Part shown: positions 46,096 to 56,616 of the stretch, in pieces
Layout: each line of letters starts with the position of its first letter
Numbering within the stretch: the stretch's first letter is position 1
NCBI RefSeq assembly: GCF_003254575.1
Contig: NZ_QJUA01000008.1
Coordinates: 1 to 64,000, forward strand
Direction of reading: 5' to 3'
Source: Mycobacterium kyogaense
GTDB taxonomy: Bacteria > Actinomycetota > Actinomycetes > Mycobacteriales > Mycobacteriaceae
Length of the DNA stretch: 64,000 nt
The notes under the pieces: model-generated
What the model was told of the DNA's origin: nothing
Seen by the model: the letters and a program-made list of their open reading frames with translations, nothing else
Database searches by the model: none
Translations under genes and position numbers: made by a program

Positions 46096-47475
46096 ATGAG
46101 CAAGCCGATCAAGCAGATTCACCTCGCGGCTCATTTCCCCGGGGTGAACAACACCACCGTGTGGAGCGATCCCGCGTCCGGCAGCCACATCGAATTCGAC
46201 TCCTTCGTCCACTTCGCGCAGACGGCGGAGCGGGGAAAATTCGACTTCCTCTTCCTCGCCGAGGGGTTACGGCTACGGGAACAGGGCGGCGAGATCTACG
46301 ACCTCGACGTCGTCGGCCGCCCTGACACCTTCACTGTGCTGGCTGCACTGGCAGCGGTCACCGAGCGTCTGGGCCTGACCGGCACGATCAACTCGACCTT
46401 CAACGAGCCCTACGAGGTCGCCCGACAGTTCGCGTCCCTGGACCACCTGTCGGACGGCAGAGCAGGCTGGAATGTCGTCACGTCGTGGGATGCGTTCACC
46501 GGCGAGAACTTTCGGCGTGGCGGCTTCCTCGCAGAAGACCAGCGCTACGCACGTGCGGAGAGTTTCCTGGCTGCCGCGACAACGCTCTTCGATTCGTGGC
46601 GCGGCGACGAGATCGTCGCCGACCGGGAACGCGGAAGCTTTGTGACGAATCCTGCGGCGGGCGACTTCGCCTATCGAGACCGTCATTTCGACATCGCCGG
46701 CCGGTTCAACGTTCCCAGAAGCCCGCAGGGCAGACCGGTCATCTTCCAGGCCGGCGATTCGGACCAGGGCCGCGAGTTCGCCGCGTCGAGCGCCGACGCC
46801 ATTTTCTCCCGGCACGGCACCCTCGCCGAGGGGCAGAGGTTCTTCGCAGACGTCAAGGGGCGGTTGGCGAAATACCACCGTCAGGACCACGAGCTGCTCA
46901 TCCTCCCTGCCGCGACCTTCGTCCTCGGTGACACCGACGCCGATGCAGCCGACATCGCCCACGAGGTACGCCTGGCGCAGGTCTCACCCGCGACCGCGAT
47001 CAAATTCCTCGAACAGCTGTGGAATCGTGACTTGTCCGACCACGACCCCGACGGACCGCTGCCCTCGGTGGACCCGGTGGTCGGCGAGAACACCATCGCG
47101 CGCGGACGGGCCAGTGTGCGGATGTATCGCGATCCGATCGCCACAGCCAACGAGTGGCGCGCCAGAGCCGAGGCCGGCAACCTCACCACTCGCGAATTGA
47201 TCATCGACGTGACGGGACGCCAGAACTTCATCGGCTCTGCCCAGACCATCGCAGCGTCGATCGATCATCTGGTGCAATCCGACGCCAGTGACGGTTTCAT
47301 CCTCGTTCCGCACGTCACTCCCGGCGGACTGGACGCATTCGTCGACACCGTCGTCCCGCTGCTGCAGGAGCGGGGTGTGTTCCGGGCGGACTACCAGGGC
47401 ACCACCCTGCGTGATCACCTCGGGCTCACGTCAGCCCATCAGCGACGACCCCACTCCGCGGCGAGCAACTCATAG
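46096..47475 (+). CDS. NtaA/SnaA/DmoA-type FMN-dependent monooxygenase
   Basis: A 459-residue monooxygenase of the NtaA/DszA/DmoA subgroup (IKQIHLAAHFPGVNNTTVW at the N-terminus, then GRAGWNVVTSWDAFTGENFR and YRDRHFDIAGRFNVPRSPQGRPVIFQAG). Characterised relatives act on nitrilotriacetate, dibenzothiophene sulfone or dimethyl sulfide, with reduced flavin from a partner reductase; no reductase is seen nearby. ATG at 46096. Its 3' end overlaps the convergent LLM gene by 37 bases. Confidence 0.88.
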   Translation: MSKPIKQIHLAAHFPGVNNTTVWSDPASGSHIEFDSFVHFAQTAERGKFDFLFLAEGLRLREQGGEIYDLDVVGRPDTFTVLAALAAVTERLGLTGTINSTFNEPYEVARQFASLDHLSDGRAGWNVVTSWDAFTGENFRRGGFLAEDQRYARAESFLAAATTLFDSWRGDEIVADRERGSFVTNPAAGDFAYRDRHFDIAGRFNVPRSPQGRPVIFQAGDSDQGREFAASSADAIFSRHGTLAEGQRFFADVKGRLAKYHRQDHELLILPAATFVLGDTDADAADIAHEVRLAQVSPATAIKFLEQLWNRDLSDHDPDGPLPSVDPVVGENTIARGRASVRMYRDPIATANEWRARAEAGNLTTRELIIDVTGRQNFIGSAQTIAASIDHLVQSDASDGFILVPHVTPGGLDAFVDTVVPLLQERGVFRADYQGTTLRDHLGLTSAHQRRPHSAASNS

Positions 47476-48569
47476 GACCGGAGCCGATCACGATGCCGGT
47501 GCGTGATCGTGGTGATCACCAGTTCATCCGCCGATGTCGCGTCGCGCAGCCGCTCCAGCCCGTCGGCGACCTGCCCGGCTGTTCCGACGAATTGCGTGGC
47601 GAGCCGATCCGCGACGAGGGCGCGATCTGATTCGCTCCACGTGTGCCGCCGGGCCTCGTCCGGCGTCGGGAACGGTATGGCCCCTTCGGCAGTGCGGATG
47701 CTTCGTACCCACAGTCCGTATCCGGTCGCGAGTTCACGAGCCGTTGCCTCGTCGTCGGCGACGACGACATCGGCGGACACGCTGACGTACGGCCGGTTCA
47801 CCTCCGCCGACGGCGTGAACGCTGCGCGGTACCCCTCCACCGCGTCGAGGACCCCGGCCGGCGCCACGTGGTAGTTGGCCGCGAACCGAAGTCCGTTGCG
47901 GCCGGCCACCTTCGCGCTCTCACCACCGCTGCTGCCGAGGATCCAGACCTGCAGTCGCGCCCCCTCCCCGGGGACCACGTGAGCCCGTTCACCGTCGGCT
48001 GAGTGATAGGTGCCGGACAGGAAAGCGAGGACGTCGCCGACCAGTTCGCCGTAGTCCTGCGGTTGGGCACCGGGCTGCTGCAGGAGCGCCTTCTGCATGG
48101 CGAAGCGCGGTGATCTGAGCATCGCCTCGGGATTGAACGGGGCCGGGATCACGAGCCCGTCTGAGCGACGCGGCGCCGTGCGGGTCACGTCAGGGACAGC
48201 CGACGCCTGCTTGGCGGCCGCGGCCGGGGGCCTGCTGGCCGATCTGCCCAGGCCGAGATCGAAGCGTCCGGGATGCGCGGCGTCGAGGAGGCCGAATTCC
48301 TCGACTGCGGATAGTGCGGTGCGGTGCCCCATCTGCAGCGCAGCCGATCCGAGCCGGATCGACGACGTGTGGGCGGCGGTCATCGCCAGCAGCACGACAG
48401 GCGAGGTGCCGGCGATGCCGGGGTTGAGGTGATGTTCGGCGAACCAGTAACGGGTGTAACCCCACCGCTCCGCGTGCTGTGCGAGATCGATGCTGTTACG
48501 CACTGCATCGGCAGCGGTCGAACCCGACGAGATGGGCACGAGGTCGAGGACGGCCAATGGCGTGGTCAT
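47439..48569 (-). CDS. LLM-class flavin-dependent oxidoreductase (MsnO8-like)
   Basis: A 376-residue luciferase-family protein. ATG at 48569 starts MTTPLAVLDLVPISSGSTAA, the N-terminus typical of this family; the frame is open to 48659. Motifs include YTRYWFAEHHLNPGIAGTSP, IRLGSAALQMGHRTAL, RFDLGLGRS and WILGSSGGES. It is read convergently with the DmoA-like gene and overlaps it by 37 bases at the 3' ends. It follows a 45-residue membrane protein gene on the same strand. Confidence 0.88.
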   Translation of the reverse strand: MTTPLAVLDLVPISSGSTAADAVRNSIDLAQHAERWGYTRYWFAEHHLNPGIAGTSPVVLLAMTAAHTSSIRLGSAALQMGHRTALSAVEEFGLLDAAHPGRFDLGLGRSASRPPAAAAKQASAVPDVTRTAPRRSDGLVIPAPFNPEAMLRSPRFAMQKALLQQPGAQPQDYGELVGDVLAFLSGTYHSADGERAHVVPGEGARLQVWILGSSGGESAKVAGRNGLRFAANYHVAPAGVLDAVEGYRAAFTPSAEVNRPYVSVSADVVVADDEATARELATGYGLWVRSIRTAEGAIPFPTPDEARRHTWSESDRALVADRLATQFVGTAGQVADGLERLRDATSADELVITTITHRHRDRLRSYELLAAEWGRR

Positions 48570-48586
48570 GGGCTGATCCAGGTACG

Positions 48587-48724
48587 TCACGTCGCGGCGA
48601 TCAGGATGCCGCCGGAGAGCACCACAAGTGCGCCGAGCAGCAGCGTCAGCCACGCCCACGTCACCGACATCCCCGCGGATACGGACGCCTCAGCGATCAG
48701 CCACGGTGTCGTCGGTTCCTCCAC
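48587..48724 (-). CDS. Small single-span membrane protein (45 residues)
   Basis: GTG at 48724 opens a 45-codon frame with strongly GC-rich third positions, starting VEEPTTPWLIAEASVS and ending with a hydrophobic span (WLTLLLGALVVLSGGILIAA). It lies 17 bases upstream of the LLM gene on the same strand, so the two are likely co-transcribed. No recognised domain. The GTG is close to the expected transcript start, so it may be leaderless. Confidence 0.6.
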   Translation of the reverse strand: MEEPTTPWLIAEASVSAGMSVTWAWLTLLLGALVVLSGGILIAAT

Positions 48725-48878
48725 CGGGGCGACGATAGACAAAAGCAGGCGAACGGAGTTTCAGCGCCGTCCTCGCGCGTCGCTAGTCACACAGAAAAAT
48801 ATTGCAGGACAGTCACATTGACATTTGGCGACTTTCGATCGCGCTGCGCGAATACCCTCTACCCCCCGTGCGAGCCGC

Positions 48879-49517
48879 TCAGGTCCGGTCGGCGTTCCTG
48901 ACCATCTTCGCCACCACCGTGAACGCCTCGTTCGTCACACCCGGGCCGCACACCATCGCCTCGACCACGGTGGCGACCGCGACCCCCATCGCATGTTGGC
49001 ACTGCTCCCCCACGCGGTCCGAGCGTGTGGTGCGCTGGGTGGCGATGCCGTCGGCGACCTCCACCGGCTCACGCTGCCAGGTGGCCGGCGCGCTCCCGCC
49101 GGTCGTGACCGGGACACCCACGCAGACATCCCACGACAGCTTCGACGTGTCGAAGAGCCGCTGCGCGTCCTTGGCCGAGCGGACGACCACAACGCTCTGG
49201 TCCACGGTGCCGGCAGGCGAGCTGGACGACCGGGTCACCACCGCGGTCGGGCCGGCGTCGCTGTAGATGTTGCGATCGGCGACGTTGACGGTGTGCACAC
49301 ACCCCGGCGGCCTGGCGCCCTTCGCAAGCTCGTCGGTGAATTCTTTACCGTCCGGATCGCTGTGAAAACCGCTGGTGTGTAACAGTTCATCGAGTTCCAC
49401 ATCGCCGAGCAGCACTGAGTCCAGTCCACCGGCCGGGGCGGGCACCGCGGTGCCCGCAACGCCCCCGCCACACCCGGTCGCGACGACAGCCAGCGCGACA
49501 ACCAGCCAGCGTCGCAT
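48879..49517 (-). CDS. Sensor-domain lipoprotein LppR-like
   Basis: A 212-residue exported lipoprotein with lipobox AVVATGCGG near residue 16. It has the PknH-type sensor pattern with four Cys (GCVHTV, WDVCVG, EQCQHAM, AMVCGPG), consistent with two disulfides. It sits directly upstream of lepA on the same strand, the position of lppR (Rv2403c). It is related to the two lipoproteins at 34702-36153. Confidence 0.85.
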   Translation of the reverse strand: MRRWLVVALAVVATGCGGGVAGTAVPAPAGGLDSVLLGDVELDELLHTSGFHSDPDGKEFTDELAKGARPPGCVHTVNVADRNIYSDAGPTAVVTRSSSSPAGTVDQSVVVVRSAKDAQRLFDTSKLSWDVCVGVPVTTGGSAPATWQREPVEVADGIATQRTTRSDRVGEQCQHAMGVAVATVVEAMVCGPGVTNEAFTVVAKMVRNADRT

Positions 49518-49526
49518 CGTGCCGGC

Positions 49527-51368
<1,842 letters not shown>

Positions 51369-51375
51369 GGAATTT

Positions 51376-51380
51376 CTCCT
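51376..51380 (-). promoter_or_regulatory. Shine-Dalgarno that decides the lepA ATT start
   Basis: AGGAG on the minus strand, 7 bases upstream of the ATT codon at 51368-51366. No other in-frame start codon exists between the upstream TAG and the P-loop. Confidence 0.75.
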
Positions 51381-51468
51381 GGTGAGCGCGATACGGGTGC
51401 CGGAAACGGCCAGTCCAGAGTAACGAGCACCGGCCCGCGCGACACAATCGAGCGTCGCGGCGACCGCC

Positions 51469-51474
51469 TACAGT
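51469..51474 (+). promoter_or_regulatory. Probable -10 element of a leaderless PemK-like transcript
   Basis: TACAGT followed by 7 bases and the ATG at 51482. The arrangement predicts transcription beginning at the start codon. It also lies upstream of and divergent from lepA. Confidence 0.55.
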
Positions 51475-51481
51475 GGGGGTC

Positions 51482-52093
51482 ATGGCGTCATCGTCCTCGC
51501 CCTTCAAGACGTTCCAGAGGCTGGTGTTCTCCGAAGCTCCCAAGCTGGTTCGGCACATCCAGCGGTCGGACTCGCTGCAGCGCGGAATCCAGCAGGGTAT
51601 TCAGTACGGGCTCCAGCAGGGCCTGCGCCTGGGGCTGGAGGTCATCGCCGGGACCCAGCCGTCGCCGACCCCTGCGCTCCCCGCGGGCCGGCCGGTGTCG
51701 AACACGTTCGTCCCGACCGCGCACCGCGCCCGCCGGGTCATCTACGCCCCGGACCTCGACGGTCGCGCCGATCCGGGCGAGATCGTGTGGACCTGGGTGG
51801 TCTACGAGGACGACCCGACCCGCGGCAAGGACCGTCCGGTGCTGGTGGTCGGCCGGGATCGCAGCACCCTGCTGGGCCTGATGCTGTCGAGCCAGGATCA
51901 CCACCGGGGCGACCCAAACTGGGTCGGCATCGGCAGCGGAACATGGGACTACGAGGGCCGGGCCAGCTGGGTGCGGCTCGACCGGGTTCTCGACGTGCCC
52001 GAGGAAGGCATCCGGCGCGAGGGCGCGATCCTCGAACGCGCGACGTTCGAGGCGGTGGCGGCCCGCCTGCGCGCCGAATACAGCTGGAGTTGA
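51482..52093 (+). CDS. PemK/MazF-like domain protein (Rv2405 position)
   Basis: A 203-residue protein. The C-terminal half is PemK-like (GEIVWTWVVYEDDPTRGKDRPVLVVGRD, then GLMLSSQDHH), while the N-terminal half (FQRLVFSEAPKLVRHIQR and a Gln-rich GIQQGIQYGLQQG stretch) is an added region of unknown role. No antitoxin gene is adjacent, so a classical toxin role is doubtful. It sits between lepA (divergent) and a GNAT gene (convergent). Confidence 0.8.
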   Translation: MASSSSPFKTFQRLVFSEAPKLVRHIQRSDSLQRGIQQGIQYGLQQGLRLGLEVIAGTQPSPTPALPAGRPVSNTFVPTAHRARRVIYAPDLDGRADPGEIVWTWVVYEDDPTRGKDRPVLVVGRDRSTLLGLMLSSQDHHRGDPNWVGIGSGTWDYEGRASWVRLDRVLDVPEEGIRREGAILERATFEAVAARLRAEYSWS

Positions 52094-52097
52094 CCCG

Positions 52098-52158
52098 GCG
52101 AGCAGACGCGAACTCGAGCTGACACGCCGCGAATGTGGTCGAGTTTGTGACTGCTCGC
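52098..52158. terminator. Large hairpin between convergent pemK-like and GNAT genes
   Basis: GCGAGCAG (52098-52105) pairs with CTGCTCGC (52151-52158), and AACTCGA (52111-52117) pairs with TCGAGTT (52139-52145); four of the five spacer positions can also pair with G-U included. The stem is about 20 base pairs with one mismatch and a 21-base loop. It lies between the two convergent stop codons and could terminate both transcripts. Confidence 0.65.
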
Positions 52159-52166
52159 GGGGGAAA

Positions 52167-52772
52167 TCAGCGGGGCGCGCGCCACATCTGCCACATCGTC
52201 GGGCCGCCGCCGGGGACGACGAGCTCACCGGTGACCTCGAAGCCGAAGCGCAGGTAGTAGGGCACGTTCGACTCCTTGGTCGACTCCAGGTACGCCGGCG
52301 CGCCCTCGGCGTCGCAGCGGTCGAGCCGCGATGCCATCAGCGCCTGGCCGAAGCCCGCTCCCCGCACGTCGGGATCACTGCCGATCACGGCGAGATACCA
52401 GTGCGGCTCCTCGGGGTGATGGCGCTTCATCAGCTCCGAGACCTCCATGCCGCGCTTGGACTCACCGCGCATGGCCAGCAGAAAGGTCGGCATCATCGCC
52501 AGGTCCTCGCGGGTCGTGGTCTTCCAGCGACCCGGCGGGTCCCACAGCGCGGCAGCACCGAGACCGCCGTCACGCCTGGCGAGTTCGACCGCGTCGCCGG
52601 CGAGGAAGTGATGGCGGGTCATCGCGGCGAAGATCCGGGGCAAAGCCTTCGCTCGACGCGCGTCGTCGGGCATCATCCACTGCATCACCGGGTCGTCGAA
52701 GAACGCCCGTCCGAGCACTTTCGACAGTGCAGTGACCTCTGCCCGGCGAGCCGCGGTGACGTCGATGCGCAC
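52167..52772 (-). CDS. GNAT-family N-acetyltransferase
   Basis: A 201-residue GNAT protein. Acetyl-CoA binding region WYLAVIGSDPDVRGAGFGQALM (the R/Q-x-x-G-x-G/A motif, here RGAGFG) and C-terminal YYLRFGFEVTGE are typical. Substrate unknown; the PD-rich N-terminus (FFDDPVMQWMMPD) resembles small-molecule acetyltransferases. It lies 10 bases before the SsuD-like stop on the same strand. Confidence 0.9.
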   Translation of the reverse strand: MRIDVTAARRAEVTALSKVLGRAFFDDPVMQWMMPDDARRAKALPRIFAAMTRHHFLAGDAVELARRDGGLGAAALWDPPGRWKTTTREDLAMMPTFLLAMRGESKRGMEVSELMKRHHPEEPHWYLAVIGSDPDVRGAGFGQALMASRLDRCDAEGAPAYLESTKESNVPYYLRFGFEVTGELVVPGGGPTMWQMWRAPR

Positions 52773-52782
52773 CGAGGAAATG

Positions 52783-53883
52783 CTACGCGGCGGCGCCTAT
52801 CCGTAGAAGCGGTGCGACCCCGGCACCGACGTGGCGGATCTCGTCGATCTGCGGGTAACCCGACAGGATGAACTCCTGCGCTCCGGCCTGCACATACCGG
52901 TCGAGCACTCCGGCCACCTCGGCGTAGCTGCCGACCGCAGCAGTGCCCGCGCCGTCGCGAACCAGGCTCGGTCCCGCCCACAGGCCCGGTTCGATCTCCA
53001 GGCTGCGGGCGTCTCGAAGCACCCCGTCCGTCAGCGCCGCCATCCGCCGCTGCCCCTCGGACACGCTCGTCGAATAGCGGGCGTGTGCCCGCGCGACCTG
53101 GTCCGGTGTGAGGTCGGCCAGCAGTTCCTCGGCACGCTGCCACGCCTGCGCCGCGGTGGGCCGGGCCACGGTGTGCAGCCGCACCCCGAAACGCAGCGTG
53201 CGGCCGCGTTCTGCGGCGGCAGTTCGCACACGCTCGAACTTCTCGGCGACCTGCTCCGGTGTCTCACCCCAGGTGAGGTACACATCGGCGTGCTCGGCGG
53301 CCACCGCGATCGCTTCCGGGGACGAGCCGCCGAAGTAGATGGTCGGCCGGACGGTCACCGGGTAGGCGGCCCTGGCACGTTCGACGGCGTAGAACTCGCC
53401 ATCGAACGAGAACTCGGCGCCGGAGAGGATGCCAGCCACGATGGTGAGGAACTCACCGGTACGCCGGTACCGCGCCGTCTTGTCGACGGCGTCGCCGAAG
53501 CGGCGCATCTCCGCATCGTCACCGCCGGTGACCACGTTGAGCGCCAGCCGATTTCCGGTGAAGCGCTGATACGTGCTCACCTGCTGGGCCGCCAGTGTCG
53601 GGGAGAGCACCCCGGGCCGGAAGGCGACGAGGTACTTCAGCGCGTGGGTGTGCTGAGCCAGAGCTGCCGTGGCCAACCACGAATCCTCACAGTGGGAACC
53701 GGTCGGCGTCAGCACAGCCTCGAAGCCGAGATTCTCGGCCGTGCGGGCCAACACGGTCAGGTTGTCCAGCGACGGTTCCAGATACGACGGCACCCGAGAT
53801 CCGTCGGCGGCCTGATTGTCGGCGATGGTGGCGGTGTCGCCATGGGTGGGCAGGTACCAGTGCAGCGTCGGGCCGTCAGCCAT
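52783..53883 (-). CDS. SsuD-like alkanesulfonate monooxygenase
   Basis: A 366-residue (or 390 from ATG at 53955) FMNH2-dependent monooxygenase of the SsuD family. Typical blocks are LHWYLPTHGD at the N-terminus, VAFRPGVLSPTLAAQQVSTYQ, LALNVVTGGD and PTIYFGGSSPEA, ending in EFILSGYPQIDEI. SsuD enzymes cleave alkanesulfonates to sulfite and aldehyde for sulfur supply. The start is uncertain. It is divergent from the MetN-like importer genes, sharing a 70-150-base promoter region. Confidence 0.88.
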   Translation of the reverse strand: MADGPTLHWYLPTHGDTATIADNQAADGSRVPSYLEPSLDNLTVLARTAENLGFEAVLTPTGSHCEDSWLATAALAQHTHALKYLVAFRPGVLSPTLAAQQVSTYQRFTGNRLALNVVTGGDDAEMRRFGDAVDKTARYRRTGEFLTIVAGILSGAEFSFDGEFYAVERARAAYPVTVRPTIYFGGSSPEAIAVAAEHADVYLTWGETPEQVAEKFERVRTAAAERGRTLRFGVRLHTVARPTAAQAWQRAEELLADLTPDQVARAHARYSTSVSEGQRRMAALTDGVLRDARSLEIEPGLWAGPSLVRDGAGTAAVGSYAEVAGVLDRYVQAGAQEFILSGYPQIDEIRHVGAGVAPLLRIGAAA

Positions 53884-54026
53884 CCGGTCAGGGTCATCCG
53901 ATCCGCGCCCCACTGTCCAGAGTTTCGTCCACCGTGATCCCAAGGCTCCAATCATGCTGCGGTACTTAGGATCATCACGAGCTCTATGCTGTCAACCAGC
54001 TGGCAGTGTGCGTAGGTTTCCCCGTC

Positions 54027-55022
54027 GTGATCGAAATCGAGAACCTGACCAAGCGGTTCGGTGATCGAACCGTGCTCGATGACATCAGCCTGTCGGTGGC
54101 CGACGGTGAGATCCTGGCGGTCGTCGGGCCCAGCGGCGCCGGTAAGAGCACGCTGAGCCGCTGCGTCAGCTTTCTCGAACGCCCCACGAGCGGGATCGTT
54201 CGCGTGGACGGGAAGGACTTCGCCACCCTGTCTCCCGACGAGCTGGTGGCCGCGCGCCGCAAGATCGGGGTCATCTTCCAGTCCGCACCGCTGTTGCGCC
54301 GCCGCACCGTTGCCCAGAACGTGGCGCTGCCTCTCGAATATCTGGGCGCCACAGACGAATCGATCGACCGGCGCGTCGGAGAACTACTCGACCGGGTGGG
54401 CCTGTCCGACCGCGGCGCCTCCTACCCCGCACAACTCTCGGGCGGGCAGAAGCAGCGGGTCGGAATTGCCCGCGCTCTCGCGCTCGGACCGTCGCTGGTG
54501 CTCTCCGACGAGGCCACCTCGGGACTCGACCCGACGACGACCAAATCGATTCTGGCTCTGCTCAGTCATCTTCGCGACGAATACGGACTCTCGATCATCC
54601 TGATCACCCACGAGATGGAGGTCGTCCGGGAAATCGCGGACTCGGTGGCTCGGATCGCCGACGGACGCATCATCGAGAGCGGGTCGGTCGAGGACATCAT
54701 CCTGAATCCCGAGTCGCTGCTGGCTCACGAGCTGCTGCCGGACCGGCCGAGCGTGCCGCCGCGCGGGGACGCAGACGTGTGGGAGGTGTCCTACGCCTCT
54801 CGCGACGTACCGCTGGACTGGCTGACGACGATCCAGGATGCGCCGGGCCTGTCCGGCGCACGGGTCAGCGTGCTCAGCGCGAGCGTCGAAGCCATCCGCG
54901 GGATCGCTGTCGGCCGTGCCGTGCTGGCCATCTCCCCTGCTGCGCCAGCCGGTTTCGCACGATATCTCAGGGAGCGGGGCCTGCACGTCAGCGCGTCACC
55001 CTCGGCGGAGGTCGCGGCGTGA
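54027..55022 (+). CDS. MetN-type ABC transporter ATP-binding protein
   Basis: A 331-residue ATPase. Walker A GPSGAGKS, signature [15 protein letters not shown], Walker [13 protein letters not shown] (the ATSALDP-like form of MetN), H-loop [12 protein letters not shown], then a C-terminal NIL/ACT-like domain (about 245-331), the methionine-sensing region of MetN. GTG at 54027 starts [12 protein letters not shown]. First gene of a MetN-MetI-MetQ-monooxygenase operon. Confidence 0.88.
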   Translation: MIEIENLTKRFGDRTVLDDISLSVADGEILAVVGPSGAGKSTLSRCVSFLERPTSGIVRVDGKDFATLSPDELVAARRKIGVIFQSAPLLRRRTVAQNVALPLEYLGATDESIDRRVGELLDRVGLSDRGASYPAQLSGGQKQRVGIARALALGPSLVLSDEATSGLDPTTTKSILALLSHLRDEYGLSIILITHEMEVVREIADSVARIADGRIIESGSVEDIILNPESLLAHELLPDRPSVPPRGDADVWEVSYASRDVPLDWLTTIQDAPGLSGARVSVLSASVEAIRGIAVGRAVLAISPAAPAGFARYLRERGLHVSASPSAEVAA

Positions 55023-55702
55023 CGCTGTTGGCCCAGGAGGACTTCAGCACGCCCTGGCACAAGGTTCCCGAGCTACTGTTGCCCGCCTACGGCGAGACGT
55101 GGTTGATGGTCGGCATCACGATGGCACTCGTCGTGCTGGTCGGCATTCCCGTCGGGGTGATCCTGCACAACACCTCGGACCTCGGCCTGTACCCGGACCC
55201 CCGCGTGTTCGCCGTCCTCAACACCGTGGTCAACATCGGCCGGTCACTACCCTTCCTGATCCTGATGGCAGCGATCATCCCGGTGACGCGGTTCCTGGTG
55301 GGCACCACGATCGGTATCCCGGCGGCGATCGTGCCGATGACCGTGGCCGGTGTTCCGTTCTTCGCCCGACTGGTACAGAACGCGCTGCGTGAAGTCCGCT
55401 CCGACGTCACCGACATGGGGCAGGTCTCCGGCGGATCGACGCTGCAGGTGATTCGCACCGTGCAGCTCTCCGAGGCGCTGCCCGCCATCGCCGGCGCCCT
55501 CACCGTCAACACGATCGCGATGATCGACTACTCCGCGATCGCGGGTTCGATCGGCGCGGGCGGAATAGGAAATCTCGCAATCACATACGGCTACAACCGC
55601 TTCGACGACAACATCATGATCGCCACCGCCATCTCGTTGATCATCACCATCGCCGCCGTCCAATTCATCGGCGACCGCGTGGTCAAAGCCCTCACCCGCT
55701 GA
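55019..55702 (+). CDS. MetI-type ABC transporter permease
   Basis: A 227-residue permease with about five membrane segments. Coupling-loop sequence [22 protein letters not shown] and the end [23 protein letters not shown] are characteristic of MetI. GTG at 55019 overlaps the metN-like stop (GTGA). It probably carries methionine or another organosulfur substrate. Confidence 0.92.
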   Translation: MTLLAQEDFSTPWHKVPELLLPAYGETWLMVGITMALVVLVGIPVGVILHNTSDLGLYPDPRVFAVLNTVVNIGRSLPFLILMAAIIPVTRFLVGTTIGIPAAIVPMTVAGVPFFARLVQNALREVRSDVTDMGQVSGGSTLQVIRTVQLSEALPAIAGALTVNTIAMIDYSAIAGSIGAGGIGNLAITYGYNRFDDNIMIATAISLIITIAAVQFIGDRVVKALTR

Positions 55703-55713
55703 AAGGACTCGCC

Positions 55714-56616
55714 ATGACCGACCAGATCAGCCCGCCCTCGGGCGCGGGACTCGACATCGACATCAAGAAGAAGAAGCGCTGGCCGTGGATCGCCGCCGCG
55801 GCCATCGTCGTGCTCGCCGTCGCCGGCGGCGTCTCGTACGCCCAGTTCTCCAACAAGGACAAGCCGTTCGGCACCACGCTGCCGGTGGCAACATGGAGCA
55901 CCGACATCGCTGCCGAGAACCTGCTGAGCTACATCGCCACCGACATCGCACCCGACCACGGGATCACGATCGAACCCGTCAAGATCGACAACCTCATCGA
56001 GATCAACCGCGCCGTCGATGCCGGAACGGTCGCCGGCAACTTCTTCGAGCATCAGCCGTTCCTGAACGACGCCATCGCCGCCAACGGTTTTCAGCTGACT
56101 CTTGCCGCGCCGACATTTACCTGGGACCAGGCCACCTACTCGGACAAGTACCGCAATTGGGACCAGGTCCCCGACGGCGCCAAGATCGCGCTGCGCGACG
56201 ATCCGGCCGGACAGGCCATCGCGTTACTGGACCTCGCATACGACAAACAGATCACACTCAAGCCCGGCAAGGACACACTCGCGGGTCTGCCTCAGCTCGA
56301 CGACGTCGCGTCCAACCCGAAGAACTATCAATTCGTTCAAGTGCCGATCGGTCAGCTGGCGCGAAGCCTCGCCGACGTCGACGCCGTCGTGGTCCACATC
56401 TCCGATGTGTACGCCGCCGGTCTGACAGAGCAGCAGATCCTCGCCCGCGAACCCGCACCGAAAGGCAGCGAAGGCGGCCTGGTGGTCAGCAACAAGCACA
56501 TCGACGACCCCAACGTGGTCAAGCTGATCGACACCTTCAAAGACCCGCGCATCGCGCAGTTCCTGCAGACCACCGACAACAAGCTCATCCGCGACACTTT
56601 GGGGCCGATCTCGTGA
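55714..56616 (+). CDS. MetQ/NLPA-family substrate-binding protein, membrane-anchored without lipobox
   Basis: A 300-residue NLPA-family protein (EHQPFLNDAIAANGFQLTLAAPTF, IALRDDPAGQAIALLDLAY, KHIDDPNVVKLIDTFKDPRIAQFL). Unlike usual MetQ it has a basic start (IKKKKRWPW) and one hydrophobic segment (IAAAAIVVLAVAGGVSYA) with no Cys, so it is probably anchored by an uncleaved helix and not lipid. 11 bases after the permease; its stop overlaps the monooxygenase GTG. Confidence 0.88.
   Translation: MTDQISPPSGAGLDIDIKKKKRWPWIAAAAIVVLAVAGGVSYAQFSNKDKPFGTTLPVATWSTDIAAENLLSYIATDIAPDHGITIEPVKIDNLIEINRAVDAGTVAGNFFEHQPFLNDAIAANGFQLTLAAPTFTWDQATYSDKYRNWDQVPDGAKIALRDDPAGQAIALLDLAYDKQITLKPGKDTLAGLPQLDDVASNPKNYQFVQVPIGQLARSLADVDAVVVHISDVYAAGLTEQQILAREPAPKGSEGGLVVSNKHIDDPNVVKLIDTFKDPRIAQFLQTTDNKLIRDTLGPIS

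Noticed and set aside
51482..52093. PemK-like gene as half of a toxin-antitoxin pair
   Set aside because: No antitoxin-like ORF is adjacent on either side, and the protein has a long extra N-terminal region.
53884..54026. SAM-type riboswitch or palindromic operator in the ssuD-metN divergent region
   Set aside because: Only an imperfect CTGTCA/TGGCAG repeat is visible, and the space is too small for a SAM riboswitch.
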